DNA from: Streptomyces sp. IMTB 2501
GTDB taxonomy: Bacteria; Actinomycetota; Actinomycetes; Streptomycetales; Streptomycetaceae
Assembly (NCBI RefSeq): GCF_001953885.1
Contig: NZ_MQUS01000010.1
Coordinates: 1 to 64,000 of the forward strand
Reading direction: 5' to 3'
Length of the DNA: 64,000 nt
The translations under genes were made by a program, and so were the position numbers. Below the pieces are notes generated by a model. The model saw only the letters and a list, made by a program, of their open reading frames with translations. It was not told the origin of the DNA and did no database searches. Shown one piece after another: positions 8,671 to 16,021 of this stretch; position 1 is the first letter of the stretch; each line of letters begins with the position of its first letter.

Positions 8671-9852
8671 TCACAGGGGCTGGCTGGCGAGGGTCGCCAG
8701 GTAGGTGCCGTACAGCAGGGTCGCGATGGTGAGGCCGCCGCACAGCAGCCGGGCCCGGGGCGAGGGACCTGTGGGCCACGCCCGGGCGAGAGCGCGAGCC
8801 GGTGGGATGAGTAGCGGGAACGCAGGCAGCAGGAAGCGCGGCTTGGACGAGAAGGGGCCGGACACCGCGACCACCAACAGCAGCAGGACGCCCGCGAAGA
8901 CCATCAGCGGCAGCGGGGCGCGGTCCAGACACAGCCGGCAGAACGACACGATGCCCGCCACGACGACGGCCAAGGCCACCGGATAGGTCACCCAACTGCC
9001 CCGCAACGGCATCGACTCCAGAAACCGCAGGGGCCCGACGGAGAGGTCCAGCTGTGAGTTCCAGGCACTCTGCACATGCAGATAGCCGTGGACCAGGTCG
9101 CCGGTCCGCCGGCCCACCCACAGCACATAAGCCGCCCAGCCCAGCGGACCGAGGAACGCGCCGGCCAGGACGCCGGGGGAGGCGCGCCCCCGCTGCCGTA
9201 CGACCTCGTGCGCGGCCGCGACGGCGACGGCCAAAGCGGCCGCGATGCCGTTCGGCCGGGCGAGGCCGGCCAGCAGTGCCAGCGTGCCCGCGACCAGCCA
9301 GCGGCGGCGCAGCACGGCGTACAGGGACCAGGCGGCACACGCCGTGAACAGCGGCTCGGTGTAGGCCAGGCCGAGGACGACCGATTGCGGCAGTACGGCC
9401 CACAGGGCGACGAGAGCGGTGGCGGCCCTCCGCCCGTGGAGGTGATGACCGATCGCGTAGATGCCGCACACGGCGAGAGCCGCGGAACTCCAGGCGATCA
9501 GCAGCCCGGCCCGCCCCGCGGTCACGGGAAGTAGGCCGCGTAGGGCTCGGATGAGCCACGGATACAGCGGAAAGAACGCCCAGTCGGTCTGGACCGCGCC
9601 CGTCGCGGTGATGCGCAGCCCGGTCCCGTAGCCGTGCTCGGCGATGTGCAGGTACCAGACCGAGTCCCACCTGTGGGCGAGGCTCCTGCCCAACGCGCGG
9701 CCGGCGACCGCGTCGACCATCACCATCAGGACGACCCCGGCAAGACGGACCGCCGCGAAGACGGCGAGAGCCCGGAGAACGCCAGGGGGACCCTCCACCC
9801 GGCCGCGGCCGGTCTCACGAGGGCCGTCGGACCGCCGCAGCGCGGAGGACAT
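8671..9852 (-). CDS. PIG-V-like / polyprenyl-phosphate-dependent mannosyltransferase, integral membrane
   Basis: 393 residues with roughly ten membrane segments. WDSVWYLHIAEHGYG (near residue 60), AFFPLYPWLIRAL and LAYTEPLFTACAAW are the conserved loops of the Mannosyl_trans2/PIG-V group of GT-C glycosyltransferases. These use a lipid-linked sugar on the outer face of the membrane; actinobacterial relatives act in protein or lipoglycan mannosylation. The start at 9852 is favoured over 9885 because GGAGAG precedes it by about 7 bases. The gene stands alone, convergent with the LysR gene. Donor and acceptor are unknown. Confidence 0.8.
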   Translation of the reverse strand: MSSALRRSDGPRETGRGRVEGPPGVLRALAVFAAVRLAGVVLMVMVDAVAGRALGRSLAHRWDSVWYLHIAEHGYGTGLRITATGAVQTDWAFFPLYPWLIRALRGLLPVTAGRAGLLIAWSSAALAVCGIYAIGHHLHGRRAATALVALWAVLPQSVVLGLAYTEPLFTACAAWSLYAVLRRRWLVAGTLALLAGLARPNGIAAALAVAVAAAHEVVRQRGRASPGVLAGAFLGPLGWAAYVLWVGRRTGDLVHGYLHVQSAWNSQLDLSVGPLRFLESMPLRGSWVTYPVALAVVVAGIVSFCRLCLDRAPLPLMVFAGVLLLLVVAVSGPFSSKPRFLLPAFPLLIPPARALARAWPTGPSPRARLLCGGLTIATLLYGTYLATLASQPL

Positions 9853-9996
9853 GCTCACTCTCCGACGATGAGCGGCGCAGAACACGAGCGCAATGCGTCG
9901 TCACCCGTCTGCCGTACCTCTCGTACCGAAGGATTCCTTCGCGAGCGATCAGCACGCTGTCCGACCGACTCGCGGCTTGCCGGGGCTTGTTCCCGG

Positions 9997-11619
9997 TCAG
10001 GCGGTGGGCTCGGGGCCGTGGACGAGGCGGCCGCCAAGCAGGGTGTGGGTGGGGTTGAGGTCGCGCAGGGCTTCGCCCGGGCACCGCGCGGGGTCCTGGT
10101 CCCAGATGGTGAGGTCGGCGAGGCGGCCGGGGGTGAGGGTGCCGCGCAGGTGTTCCTCGCCGAGCAGGCGCGCGGCCTGCGTGGTGTGGAGGGCGAGGGC
10201 CTCGCCGTAAGTGACGGAGTGCTCGGGGCCCTGGACGCCGATGACGGTCTGCCGGGTGGTCATGCCCCAGACGGAGCGCATCGCGCCGAACCGACCGACG
10301 GGGTAGTCGGAGCCGGCGGCGACCAGCGCGCCCTGGTCCAGCCACCCCCGGGCCGGGAACAGCGCGGCGACGCGCTCCGGTCCCCAGAACTCGCGCTCGA
10401 CGTCGGCGGTGTCGTGCAGCAGCGGCTGCTGGATGGTGACGGGGACGCCCAACGCGACGGCGCGGGCCCGCTGTTCGGGGCCGGCCAGACCGCCGTGCTC
10501 CATGACGAGGGTGCCCGCGGGCAGGCCGGGATGGTTGCGCAGCACGCGCTCGTAGACGTCCAGGAGAATACGCACGGCACGGTCGCCGTAGGCGTGGGTG
10601 CCGACCCGCCAACCCCGCCGCACCACGGCTTCCACGGCCTCGGCCAGGGCGTCGGGCTCCCAGATCAGGGTGCCCGAGAAGGTGTGGTCGCAGGCGTACG
10701 GCTCCTCGGTGGCTCCCGCCTCCAGGCCGCCGTCGAGGCCGAACTTCACCCCCCACACGCGCAGCCCCGGGTCGGCGCCGTAGCGCCAGTCCTCCATGGC
10801 GTCGAGCAGGTCCTCCACCTGGGCGGTGCTGGACAGGCCGAGCGCGGAGACCAGCGCCCGCACCCGGGTGTGGAGCGCGCCGGCCTCCCGCGCGGCCAGC
10901 AGGGCGGCGTAGTCGTCGAGGGAGACGGCGCAGTCGCGCACGGTGCCGATGCCCGTGGCCGCGTACCGGCCGCTGGCCAGCCGGAGCCCGTCGATGCGCT
11001 GCGCCCGGTTCTGCGCCGGGACGTGCCGCTCCACCAGGCCCAGCGCGTTGTCGATGAGCCGGCCGTTGAGCCGGCCGTCGGCATCCCGCCCGATCACACC
11101 GCCCACCGGTACGGGCGTGTCCTCCGTGATGCCCGCCAGCCGCAGGGCGTAACTGTTGACCACGTCGTTGTGGCCGCCGCGTTTGACCAGGACCGGGTGA
11201 CGGTCGGTGGCCCGGTCGAGTTCGGCGGCGGTGGGCATACGGCGCTCCGCCAGATGGAGTTCCTGCCAGTTGGTGGTCGTACGGATCCACTCGCCCTCGG
11301 GCGTCGTTGCGGCCCGCTGCCGGATCAGGTCCAGGAACTCGGCGAGGGTGCGCGCCTGGTGGACCGGTACGAAATGTGCGCTGTGGCCCGCGAAGACCAG
11401 ATGGGTGTGCGTGTCGTCGAACGCGGGCAGCACCGTGGCCCCGGGCAGATCCAGGACCCGGGTACGCGCGGTCACCCAGCCGTCGAGCCCCTGCGGATCG
11501 GATGACACCGCGGCGATGCGATCGCCCCGCACCGCCAGCGCCCGCTGCGGCTCCTGACCGGGCACCAGCGTGTGCACCGCGGCGGCTCGGACCAGCAGAT
11601 CGGCACCGTGATCGTTCAT
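9997..11619 (-). CDS. Amidohydrolase (YtcJ-like, amidohydrolase family 3)
   Basis: 540 residues of the metal-dependent amidohydrolase superfamily, YtcJ-like branch (PF07969). Visible are the first metal-binding strand motif FDDTHTHLVFAGH (HxH near residue 63), WGVKFGLDGGLEAGATEEPY, a later HAYGDRAV histidine and the C-terminal aspartate in AGSDYPVG. Enzymes of this group hydrolyse C-N bonds of formamides, N-acyl amines or related compounds; the specific substrate is not predictable. The start at 11619 has GGGAG about 8 bases upstream. It is divergent from a double-Lrp regulator with about 126 bases between the starts, so regulation by that protein is likely. Confidence 0.85.
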   Translation of the reverse strand: MNDHGADLLVRAAAVHTLVPGQEPQRALAVRGDRIAAVSSDPQGLDGWVTARTRVLDLPGATVLPAFDDTHTHLVFAGHSAHFVPVHQARTLAEFLDLIRQRAATTPEGEWIRTTTNWQELHLAERRMPTAAELDRATDRHPVLVKRGGHNDVVNSYALRLAGITEDTPVPVGGVIGRDADGRLNGRLIDNALGLVERHVPAQNRAQRIDGLRLASGRYAATGIGTVRDCAVSLDDYAALLAAREAGALHTRVRALVSALGLSSTAQVEDLLDAMEDWRYGADPGLRVWGVKFGLDGGLEAGATEEPYACDHTFSGTLIWEPDALAEAVEAVVRRGWRVGTHAYGDRAVRILLDVYERVLRNHPGLPAGTLVMEHGGLAGPEQRARAVALGVPVTIQQPLLHDTADVEREFWGPERVAALFPARGWLDQGALVAAGSDYPVGRFGAMRSVWGMTTRQTVIGVQGPEHSVTYGEALALHTTQAARLLGEEHLRGTLTPGRLADLTIWDQDPARCPGEALRDLNPTHTLLGGRLVHGPEPTA

Positions 11620-11745
11620 GGTCGTCTCCCACATCAGCTCGATGTCCTCCGACCAGACCGTTGTACGGGCTCACAGCAGATCGCCTCCCATTCGGCAGCT
11701 GCGCAGACAGGAAATCCGACATCGGCGGGCTCTAGGATGCAGATC

Positions 11746-12717
11746 ATGCGACAGGCTCTCGATGAGACCGACCGCCGGATCGTGGCCGTTCTCCTCGCCT
11801 CGCCCCGCGCCTCCTGGCGTGAGGTCGGCCGCGTCCTCGGACTCTCGGAGCGCACCGTCGTACGCCGCGCCGCTCCGCTGTATGCCGACGGCACCCTGCG
11901 GGCCACCGTCGTCCGCAACCCCGCGTACTTCCCCGGCCTGGTGCCCATCGCCCTGCGCATCCGCTGCCGCCCGCACCGGATCCGGCAGGTGGCCCGCGCT
12001 CTCGCGCGCCGCGCCGACACCGTGTGGGTCGACATCCTCGGCGGAGGAGACGAGGTCTGCGCCGTCTTCTTCCTCGACGGCCCCGAGGCCCGCAACGCCC
12101 TTCTGCTGCGCGACCTGCCCGCGACCGACGCCGTGCACTCCTGGACGGCCCACACCCTGCTGCGGGTCTTCCCCACCGCGTTCCGCTGGACCGCCGGCCT
12201 GCTCTCACCGGAGGAGGCCGACAGGCTCGTCCCCGCCGCGCCGACCGCGCGGCCCGAGCCGCTCGACCTCGACAGGGCGCTGATCGCGACCCTCGCGGAG
12301 GACGGCCGCAGCACGTACACCGAACTCGCCCGCCGCGCGGGCACCACCGCGCTCACCGCCCGCCGGCGCCTCGACGTGCTCGTGCGTGGCCAGGTCGTGC
12401 GCCTCGCCACCGAGGTGGACCTCGCTCTGCTCGGCGCGCACGCCGAGGCCCTGCTGTGGATCACCGCGCAGCCCGGCGCACTGCAGGAGACCGCCGAGAC
12501 CGTCGCCGGCCACCCGCAGGTCCGGTTCACCGCCGCGACGACCGGACCCGCCAACCTCCTGGCCGCCGTAGCCGCGGCGGACCTGGACGCCCTCTACGCC
12601 TTCCTCGTCACCGTGATCGGCCCGCTCGGCGGGATCACCGGGATCGACACGACCCCGCTCCTGGCGACGGCCAAACGCACCGGCCTCACCCGCCGCTCAC
12701 CCGGAGGCGGTCCGTGA
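11746..12717 (+). CDS. Lrp/AsnC-family regulator with two tandem Lrp-like modules
   Basis: 323 residues. The first helix-turn-helix is at the N-terminus (LDETDRRIVAVLLASPRASWREVGRVLGLSERTVVRRA), and a second similar one appears near residue 180 (LDLDRALIATLAEDGRSTYTELARRAGTTALTARRRL). Each is followed by a RAM-like ligand-binding segment. Classical Lrp/AsnC proteins have about 150 residues with one module, so this is the duplicated form seen in actinobacteria. Such regulators respond to amino acids or related small molecules. ATG 11746 has AGGA at 11734-11737; an ATG three codons earlier (11737) is possible. The divergent amidohydrolase is the obvious target. Confidence 0.85.
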   Translation: MRQALDETDRRIVAVLLASPRASWREVGRVLGLSERTVVRRAAPLYADGTLRATVVRNPAYFPGLVPIALRIRCRPHRIRQVARALARRADTVWVDILGGGDEVCAVFFLDGPEARNALLLRDLPATDAVHSWTAHTLLRVFPTAFRWTAGLLSPEEADRLVPAAPTARPEPLDLDRALIATLAEDGRSTYTELARRAGTTALTARRRLDVLVRGQVVRLATEVDLALLGAHAEALLWITAQPGALQETAETVAGHPQVRFTAATTGPANLLAAVAAADLDALYAFLVTVIGPLGGITGIDTTPLLATAKRTGLTRRSPGGGP

Positions 12718-12790
12718 TGTGTCCCGGTCCCGCTGGTAGGCGGCCAGCAGGAAGAGCCAGATCTCGCTGACGGTGGGGAAGGTACCTGCG
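12697..12790 (-). pseudogene. C-terminal scrap of an FAD-dependent pyridine-nucleotide oxidoreductase
   Basis: About 30 codons ending at a TGA at 12697 read FPTVSEIWLFLLAAYQRD. This resembles the end of the dimerisation domain of mercuric-reductase/lipoamide-dehydrogenase-like proteins, where FPTxSEIWLxLL is typical. There is no upstream continuation in frame, and the 3' end overlaps the AsnC gene's last codons on the other strand. I read it as a truncated remnant; similarity is short. Confidence 0.4.
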
Positions 12791-12940
12791 TCCTGGTCAA
12801 CAGCGCGGGCAACTTCCCGTTCGGCCCGACGGCACAGCCGGAGCCCAGCGACGTGGACGCCGGCCACGACCTGAACGTGAAGGTGCCGTTCCACCTGGTG
12901 GCGCCTTCCCTCGCCACTCAGTGGGAAAAAAGAGTTGGGC
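12790..12940 (+). pseudogene. Internal scrap of a short-chain dehydrogenase/reductase (SDR)
   Basis: The frame from 12790 reads VLVNSAGNFPFGPT, then DVDAGHDLNVKVPFHLVAPSLA. These match the SDR NNAG motif and the following D-x-N-V-x-x-P-F helix in order and spacing. The Rossmann glycine motif, the catalytic Ser-Tyr-Lys and the rest are absent, so this is a fragment of about 45 codons. It abuts the oxidoreductase scrap on the opposite strand, showing that at least two genes were lost here. Confidence 0.6.
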
Positions 12941-13002
12941 CGCACGACGCTCGGGTTGATAGCTTTCGGTCGACCGTGACACCAGTCGAGGAGGTGAGAC
13001 CC

Positions 13003-13062
13003 ATGAACGCTGTAGCTGAGTGGGTGCTCCCCCTCTTCTCCACGGTCGGGCGATCGGCATAG
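13003..13062 (+). CDS. Possible 19-residue leader peptide or small protein
   Basis: A short ORF (MNAVAEWVLPLFSTVGRSA) with an excellent ribosome binding site: GAGGAGGTGAG ends about 5 bases before its ATG. It lies 50 bases upstream of the alpha/beta hydrolase start in the same direction. It could be a leader peptide whose translation controls the downstream gene, a standalone small protein, or a chance remnant using the former site of a lost gene. The composition (one Trp, no codon run) does not suggest simple amino-acid attenuation. Confidence 0.4.
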   Translation: MNAVAEWVLPLFSTVGRSA

Positions 13063-13112
13063 GTGTCGCCGGGAGCGCCTCGACAACAAGGCCTCCCGAA
13101 AGGCAACACCCC

Positions 13113-13877
13113 ATGAATACAGTGCATTTCACTGCGAAGACGACATCGAACGGTGTCGTGGAACGCGACTTCACCGTGGGCGAGATCCCCGGCGTACTCT
13201 GGTCGCCCGCGACCGGCCCCGAACGCGCACCCCTGGTGCTCATGGGCCACGGCGGCGGCACACACAAGAGGTGGCCGGCGATGACGGGCCGGGCACACCG
13301 CCTCGTCACCGGCGGCGGCTTCCACGTCGCCGTGATCGACGCGCCCGGCCACGGCGACCGCCCACGCACCGCACACGACGAGCAAGAGATCGCCGCGCTG
13401 TACCGGGCGAGGGCGGCGGGCGAGCCGGAAGGCCCGGTCGTCGTCCGTTACAACGCCCACCTGGCGGAGCGTGCCGTCCCGGAGTGGCGGGCGACCCTGG
13501 ACGCCCTCCAGGTACTGCCGGAGATCGGCGGCGACGGGCCGGTCGGCTACTTCGGCCTGAACATGGGCACCGCGATCGGCGTGCCGCTTGTGGCGATCGA
13601 ACCCAGGATCACCGCAGCGGTCTTCGGTCAGCACTGGCCCGATCGCCTGGCCGGCAAGGCGAAGCAGATCACCATCCCGGTCGAGTTCGACATGCAGTGG
13701 GACGACGAGCACATCCCGCGCGAGTCCGGTCTGGCGTTGTTCGACGCCTTCGCCTCGAAGGAGAAGACGTTGCACGCCAACGCGGGCAGACACAAGGAAC
13801 TGCCCAGGTTCGAGGCCGACAGCGCGGTCCGCTTCTTCGTCCGGCACCTCAGCCGGGACGTCATGTCACCTGCCTGA
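13113..13877 (+). CDS. Alpha/beta-hydrolase fold protein with Asn in place of the nucleophile Ser
   Basis: 254 residues. The oxyanion region LVLMGHGGGTHK (near residue 35), VIDAPGHGDR and the nucleophile elbow GYFGLNMGTAIGVP (near residue 154) place it in the alpha/beta-hydrolase (dienelactone-hydrolase/esterase-like) family. The elbow should read G-x-S-x-G; here the codon is AAC, one base from AGC, giving Asn. A possible acid lies in QWDDEHIPRESG and the histidine in NAGRHKELP. If the base is real, the protein may be catalytically dead or a binding protein. The start has GAAAGG 9 bases upstream, and a strong hairpin follows the stop. Confidence 0.8.
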   Translation: MNTVHFTAKTTSNGVVERDFTVGEIPGVLWSPATGPERAPLVLMGHGGGTHKRWPAMTGRAHRLVTGGGFHVAVIDAPGHGDRPRTAHDEQEIAALYRARAAGEPEGPVVVRYNAHLAERAVPEWRATLDALQVLPEIGGDGPVGYFGLNMGTAIGVPLVAIEPRITAAVFGQHWPDRLAGKAKQITIPVEFDMQWDDEHIPRESGLALFDAFASKEKTLHANAGRHKELPRFEADSAVRFFVRHLSRDVMSPA

Positions 13878-13899
13878 CGCGGCGCCTTCTCTGATGAGA

Positions 13900-13941
13900 C
13901 ATCGGCCCGGCTCTCGCCCGTCGGCGGGAGTCGGGCCGATG
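13900..13941 (+). terminator. Strong hairpin after the alpha/beta hydrolase
   Basis: CATCGGCCCGGCTC (13900-13913) pairs with GAGTCGGGCCGATG (13928-13941), a 14-bp stem with one G-T wobble, beginning 22 bases after the stop codon. It marks the end of the transcript. Confidence 0.75.
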
Positions 13942-13953
13942 CCCGTACGAGGC

Positions 13954-14110
13954 TCAGTGGGTCGATGTGGCGGCGCGGAGGAACTCGGTCCAGAAGGGGA
14001 CGTCGTCGCCGAGGCAGACGGTGACGGACTTCCAGGCCGGGTTCTCGGCCCGGGTGTTGCACCAGAAGCCGTGACCGGTGGCGGCAATCCCGTTGCCCGC
14101 AAGGCTGCCC
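13954..14110 (-). pseudogene. C-terminal remnant of an unidentified, probably secreted protein
   Basis: About 50 codons open on the minus strand, ending in a stop at 13954 (GHGFWCNTRAENPAW ... VCLGDDVPFWTEFLRAA). The two cysteines and aromatic-rich composition suggest the disulphide-bonded tail of an exported protein. No start codon or ribosome binding site is present in sensible range. The family is not recognised. Confidence 0.3.
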
Positions 14111-14187
14111 TGGAGGTCATTCCTCGGTCGGCCGTGGCCCGGCAGGCTGTGGTGTTTGAAGTGGGATCGGCTTCGAGGGGAGCGCCC

Positions 14188-15528
14188 GTGCGCGCGCACG
14201 ACAGGGAGAACGAGCAGAGCGACACGCGGCCCGCGCCTCGTCGACCCGCCGGCCCGGCGCCCGCCGGCCTGGAGGCGCTGCAGCGGGCGGTGGGCAACGA
14301 GGCGGTGGCCCGGGCCGTCGCACGGGAGCGGGACCAGCAGGTGCAGCGCCGCTCCCTGGTCCACGAGGTGCTGCGCTCTCCCGGCCGGCCCATGGACTCC
14401 GGGCTGCGCGAGGAGATGGAGGCCCGGTTCGGGGGTGCCGACTTCAGCGGTGTGCGTGTCCACGCGGATGCGGACGCCCGCCGGTCGGCGGTGGGGATCC
14501 AGGCCAAGGCGTACACCTCGGGGGCGCACGTGGTCGACGGCGGCCGGATGACGAAGGAGGACTGGGCGCACGAGCTGACCCACTACCTGGACCAGCAGGC
14601 CGGTCCGGTCCCGGGGACGGACGACGGCTCGGGCCTGCGTGTCTCGGACCCCTCGGACGTGGGCGAACGCCGTGCGGTCACCAACGCGCGCAAGGTGATG
14701 AACGGCGGCGCGCCGGTGCGGCGGGCGGCCGACGAGAACACGGCCGGTCACGACACCGGCTCCCGCCAGGTCCCGGGCGACGGAGCCGCGCGCATCCAGC
14801 GGACCGAGGACGAGGACCTGCGCAACGCCAAGACGCCGGAGGAGATCGTCGCCGCGCTGAAGAAGTCGGGGCATTCGGACGACGACGCCTGGCAGTTGAT
14901 GCAGTACATGACCTCGCAGCAGTTCCGGCCCGGTGAGGGGCAGAGCGAGTTCGACATCCTCGACAGCATCAAGCAGGCCTCACAGCAGCGGATTCCGACG
15001 GTTCGTAAGCGGCAGGCCGCGGATCTGCTGAGCAAGCGGTGGACGATCCGGCACTACACCGGCAGGGATCCGCAGAGCCCGCCGAGCTTCACGGAGATCG
15101 CGTCGACGTACGAGAACGCGGCCGCCGGCCGGGCGAGCGAGCACACGAACGTCGCCGACTGGCGCTCGCTCGGCAACATCAAGTTCACGTTCTACCTGGT
15201 GGCCGTGGACGGCAAGGTACCCCAGCGCAACTGGCTCAACAACACGCACTGGTACGCGGAGTGGGACCTCGACGAGATCCAGGACTGCTGGGTCTCCGCG
15301 GATCTGCTGGAGAAGATGAACAAGACCATGGACGCCGACGAGGCCCGCGCGGCGATGAAGACGGCCAAGGCGTTCCGCGGCACCGGCGCGCAGCTCAAGG
15401 AACTGCTGGCGGTCAGCGCCTTCGGCAGTGGCAACGACCCGGCCGCCGCCCTGGACACCGCGATCGGCGGTCCCTTCGAGCTGAAGGTGCCCGGCGGGCT
15501 GACGGTCACGGAGTGGAAGAAGAAGTAG
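14188..15528 (+). CDS. DUF4157 (eCIS-associated) protein with an uncharacterised C-terminal domain; candidate injected effector
   Basis: 446 residues. Residues 1-60 are polar and disordered with LQRAVGN at 31-37 and VQRR about 15 residues later, the N-terminal pattern of cargo linked to extracellular contractile injection systems. Residues 60-140 are a DUF4157 domain: PMDSGLREEMEARFG, FSGVRVHADADARRS and the zincin-like WAHELTHYLDQQ with HExxH at 128-132. Residues 205-446 form a separate domain containing RWTIRHYTG, LGNIKFTFYLVAVDGK and HWYAEWDLDEIQDCW that I cannot assign. DUF4157 modules typically precede variable toxin domains, so this part may be the toxin (inference). GTG 14188 is chosen because GAGGGGAG lies just upstream. 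No eCIS sheath, tube or baseplate genes are in the window. Confidence 0.75.
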   Translation: MRAHDRENEQSDTRPAPRRPAGPAPAGLEALQRAVGNEAVARAVARERDQQVQRRSLVHEVLRSPGRPMDSGLREEMEARFGGADFSGVRVHADADARRSAVGIQAKAYTSGAHVVDGGRMTKEDWAHELTHYLDQQAGPVPGTDDGSGLRVSDPSDVGERRAVTNARKVMNGGAPVRRAADENTAGHDTGSRQVPGDGAARIQRTEDEDLRNAKTPEEIVAALKKSGHSDDDAWQLMQYMTSQQFRPGEGQSEFDILDSIKQASQQRIPTVRKRQAADLLSKRWTIRHYTGRDPQSPPSFTEIASTYENAAAGRASEHTNVADWRSLGNIKFTFYLVAVDGKVPQRNWLNNTHWYAEWDLDEIQDCWVSADLLEKMNKTMDADEARAAMKTAKAFRGTGAQLKELLAVSAFGSGNDPAAALDTAIGGPFELKVPGGLTVTEWKKK

Positions 15529-15830
15529 GCCCAGGCGAACGGCCCGACATCGCGCGGAGGAATCCGAGGAAGGCGTCGGCATCGGCTCCCACCAGCCCGG
15601 TGCCGTGTGCGAAACCGACCGCCCGCAGGTCGTGGGGGAGCCGGGTGGGACTCCCGGTCCGCAGCGCCTGATCCGCGGCCAGGACGGCCGGCCCCAGGGC
15701 CGACTCACCGCGGTGGAAGGCCGCATCACCCACCAGGGCGGTGCGGGTCGGCTCGTGGAAGAGCACGATGTGCCCGGGGGAATGACCTGGCGTGTGGATG
15801 ACGCACAGGCCCGTTCGAGCCGTCCAGCAC
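15506..15830 (-). pseudogene. Decayed MBL-fold metallo-hydrolase, C-terminal part
   Basis: From about 15830 the minus strand reads CVIHTPGHSPGHIVLFHEPTR, then ALVGDAAFHRG and LRAVGFAHG. These are the second metal histidine motif (TPGHSPGH), the GD metal-ligand motif and the C-terminal region of metallo-beta-lactamase-fold hydrolases. The N-terminal half with HxHxDH is missing. Upstream, weak similarity (DDEVLDG) continues in another frame, so at least one frameshift plus a 5' truncation has occurred. It lies between the DUF4157 gene and the end of metE. Confidence 0.6.
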
Positions 15831-16021
15831 CTCGTCGTCGGCGACCGACCCGTCGGCCGGGCAGGGGCCCGGTGCAGCCTGGGCAGACGGTCGAGCAGCC
15901 GCCCGGCGCGACCGGACCGGCCCCCGGGAGGGACACGCAGCCCCGCTGCCCGTGGAGCGGTCCGGGCCGGGAGTGAGACGGGCTCGCTCCCGGCCCGGAC
16001 CGGATGGGCGATGCGGATCCG

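Noticed and set aside
13954..14874. A 306-residue minus-strand ORF covering the DUF4157 gene start
   Set aside because: Only its last 50 codons look protein-like; the rest is the antisense of the DUF4157 coding region.
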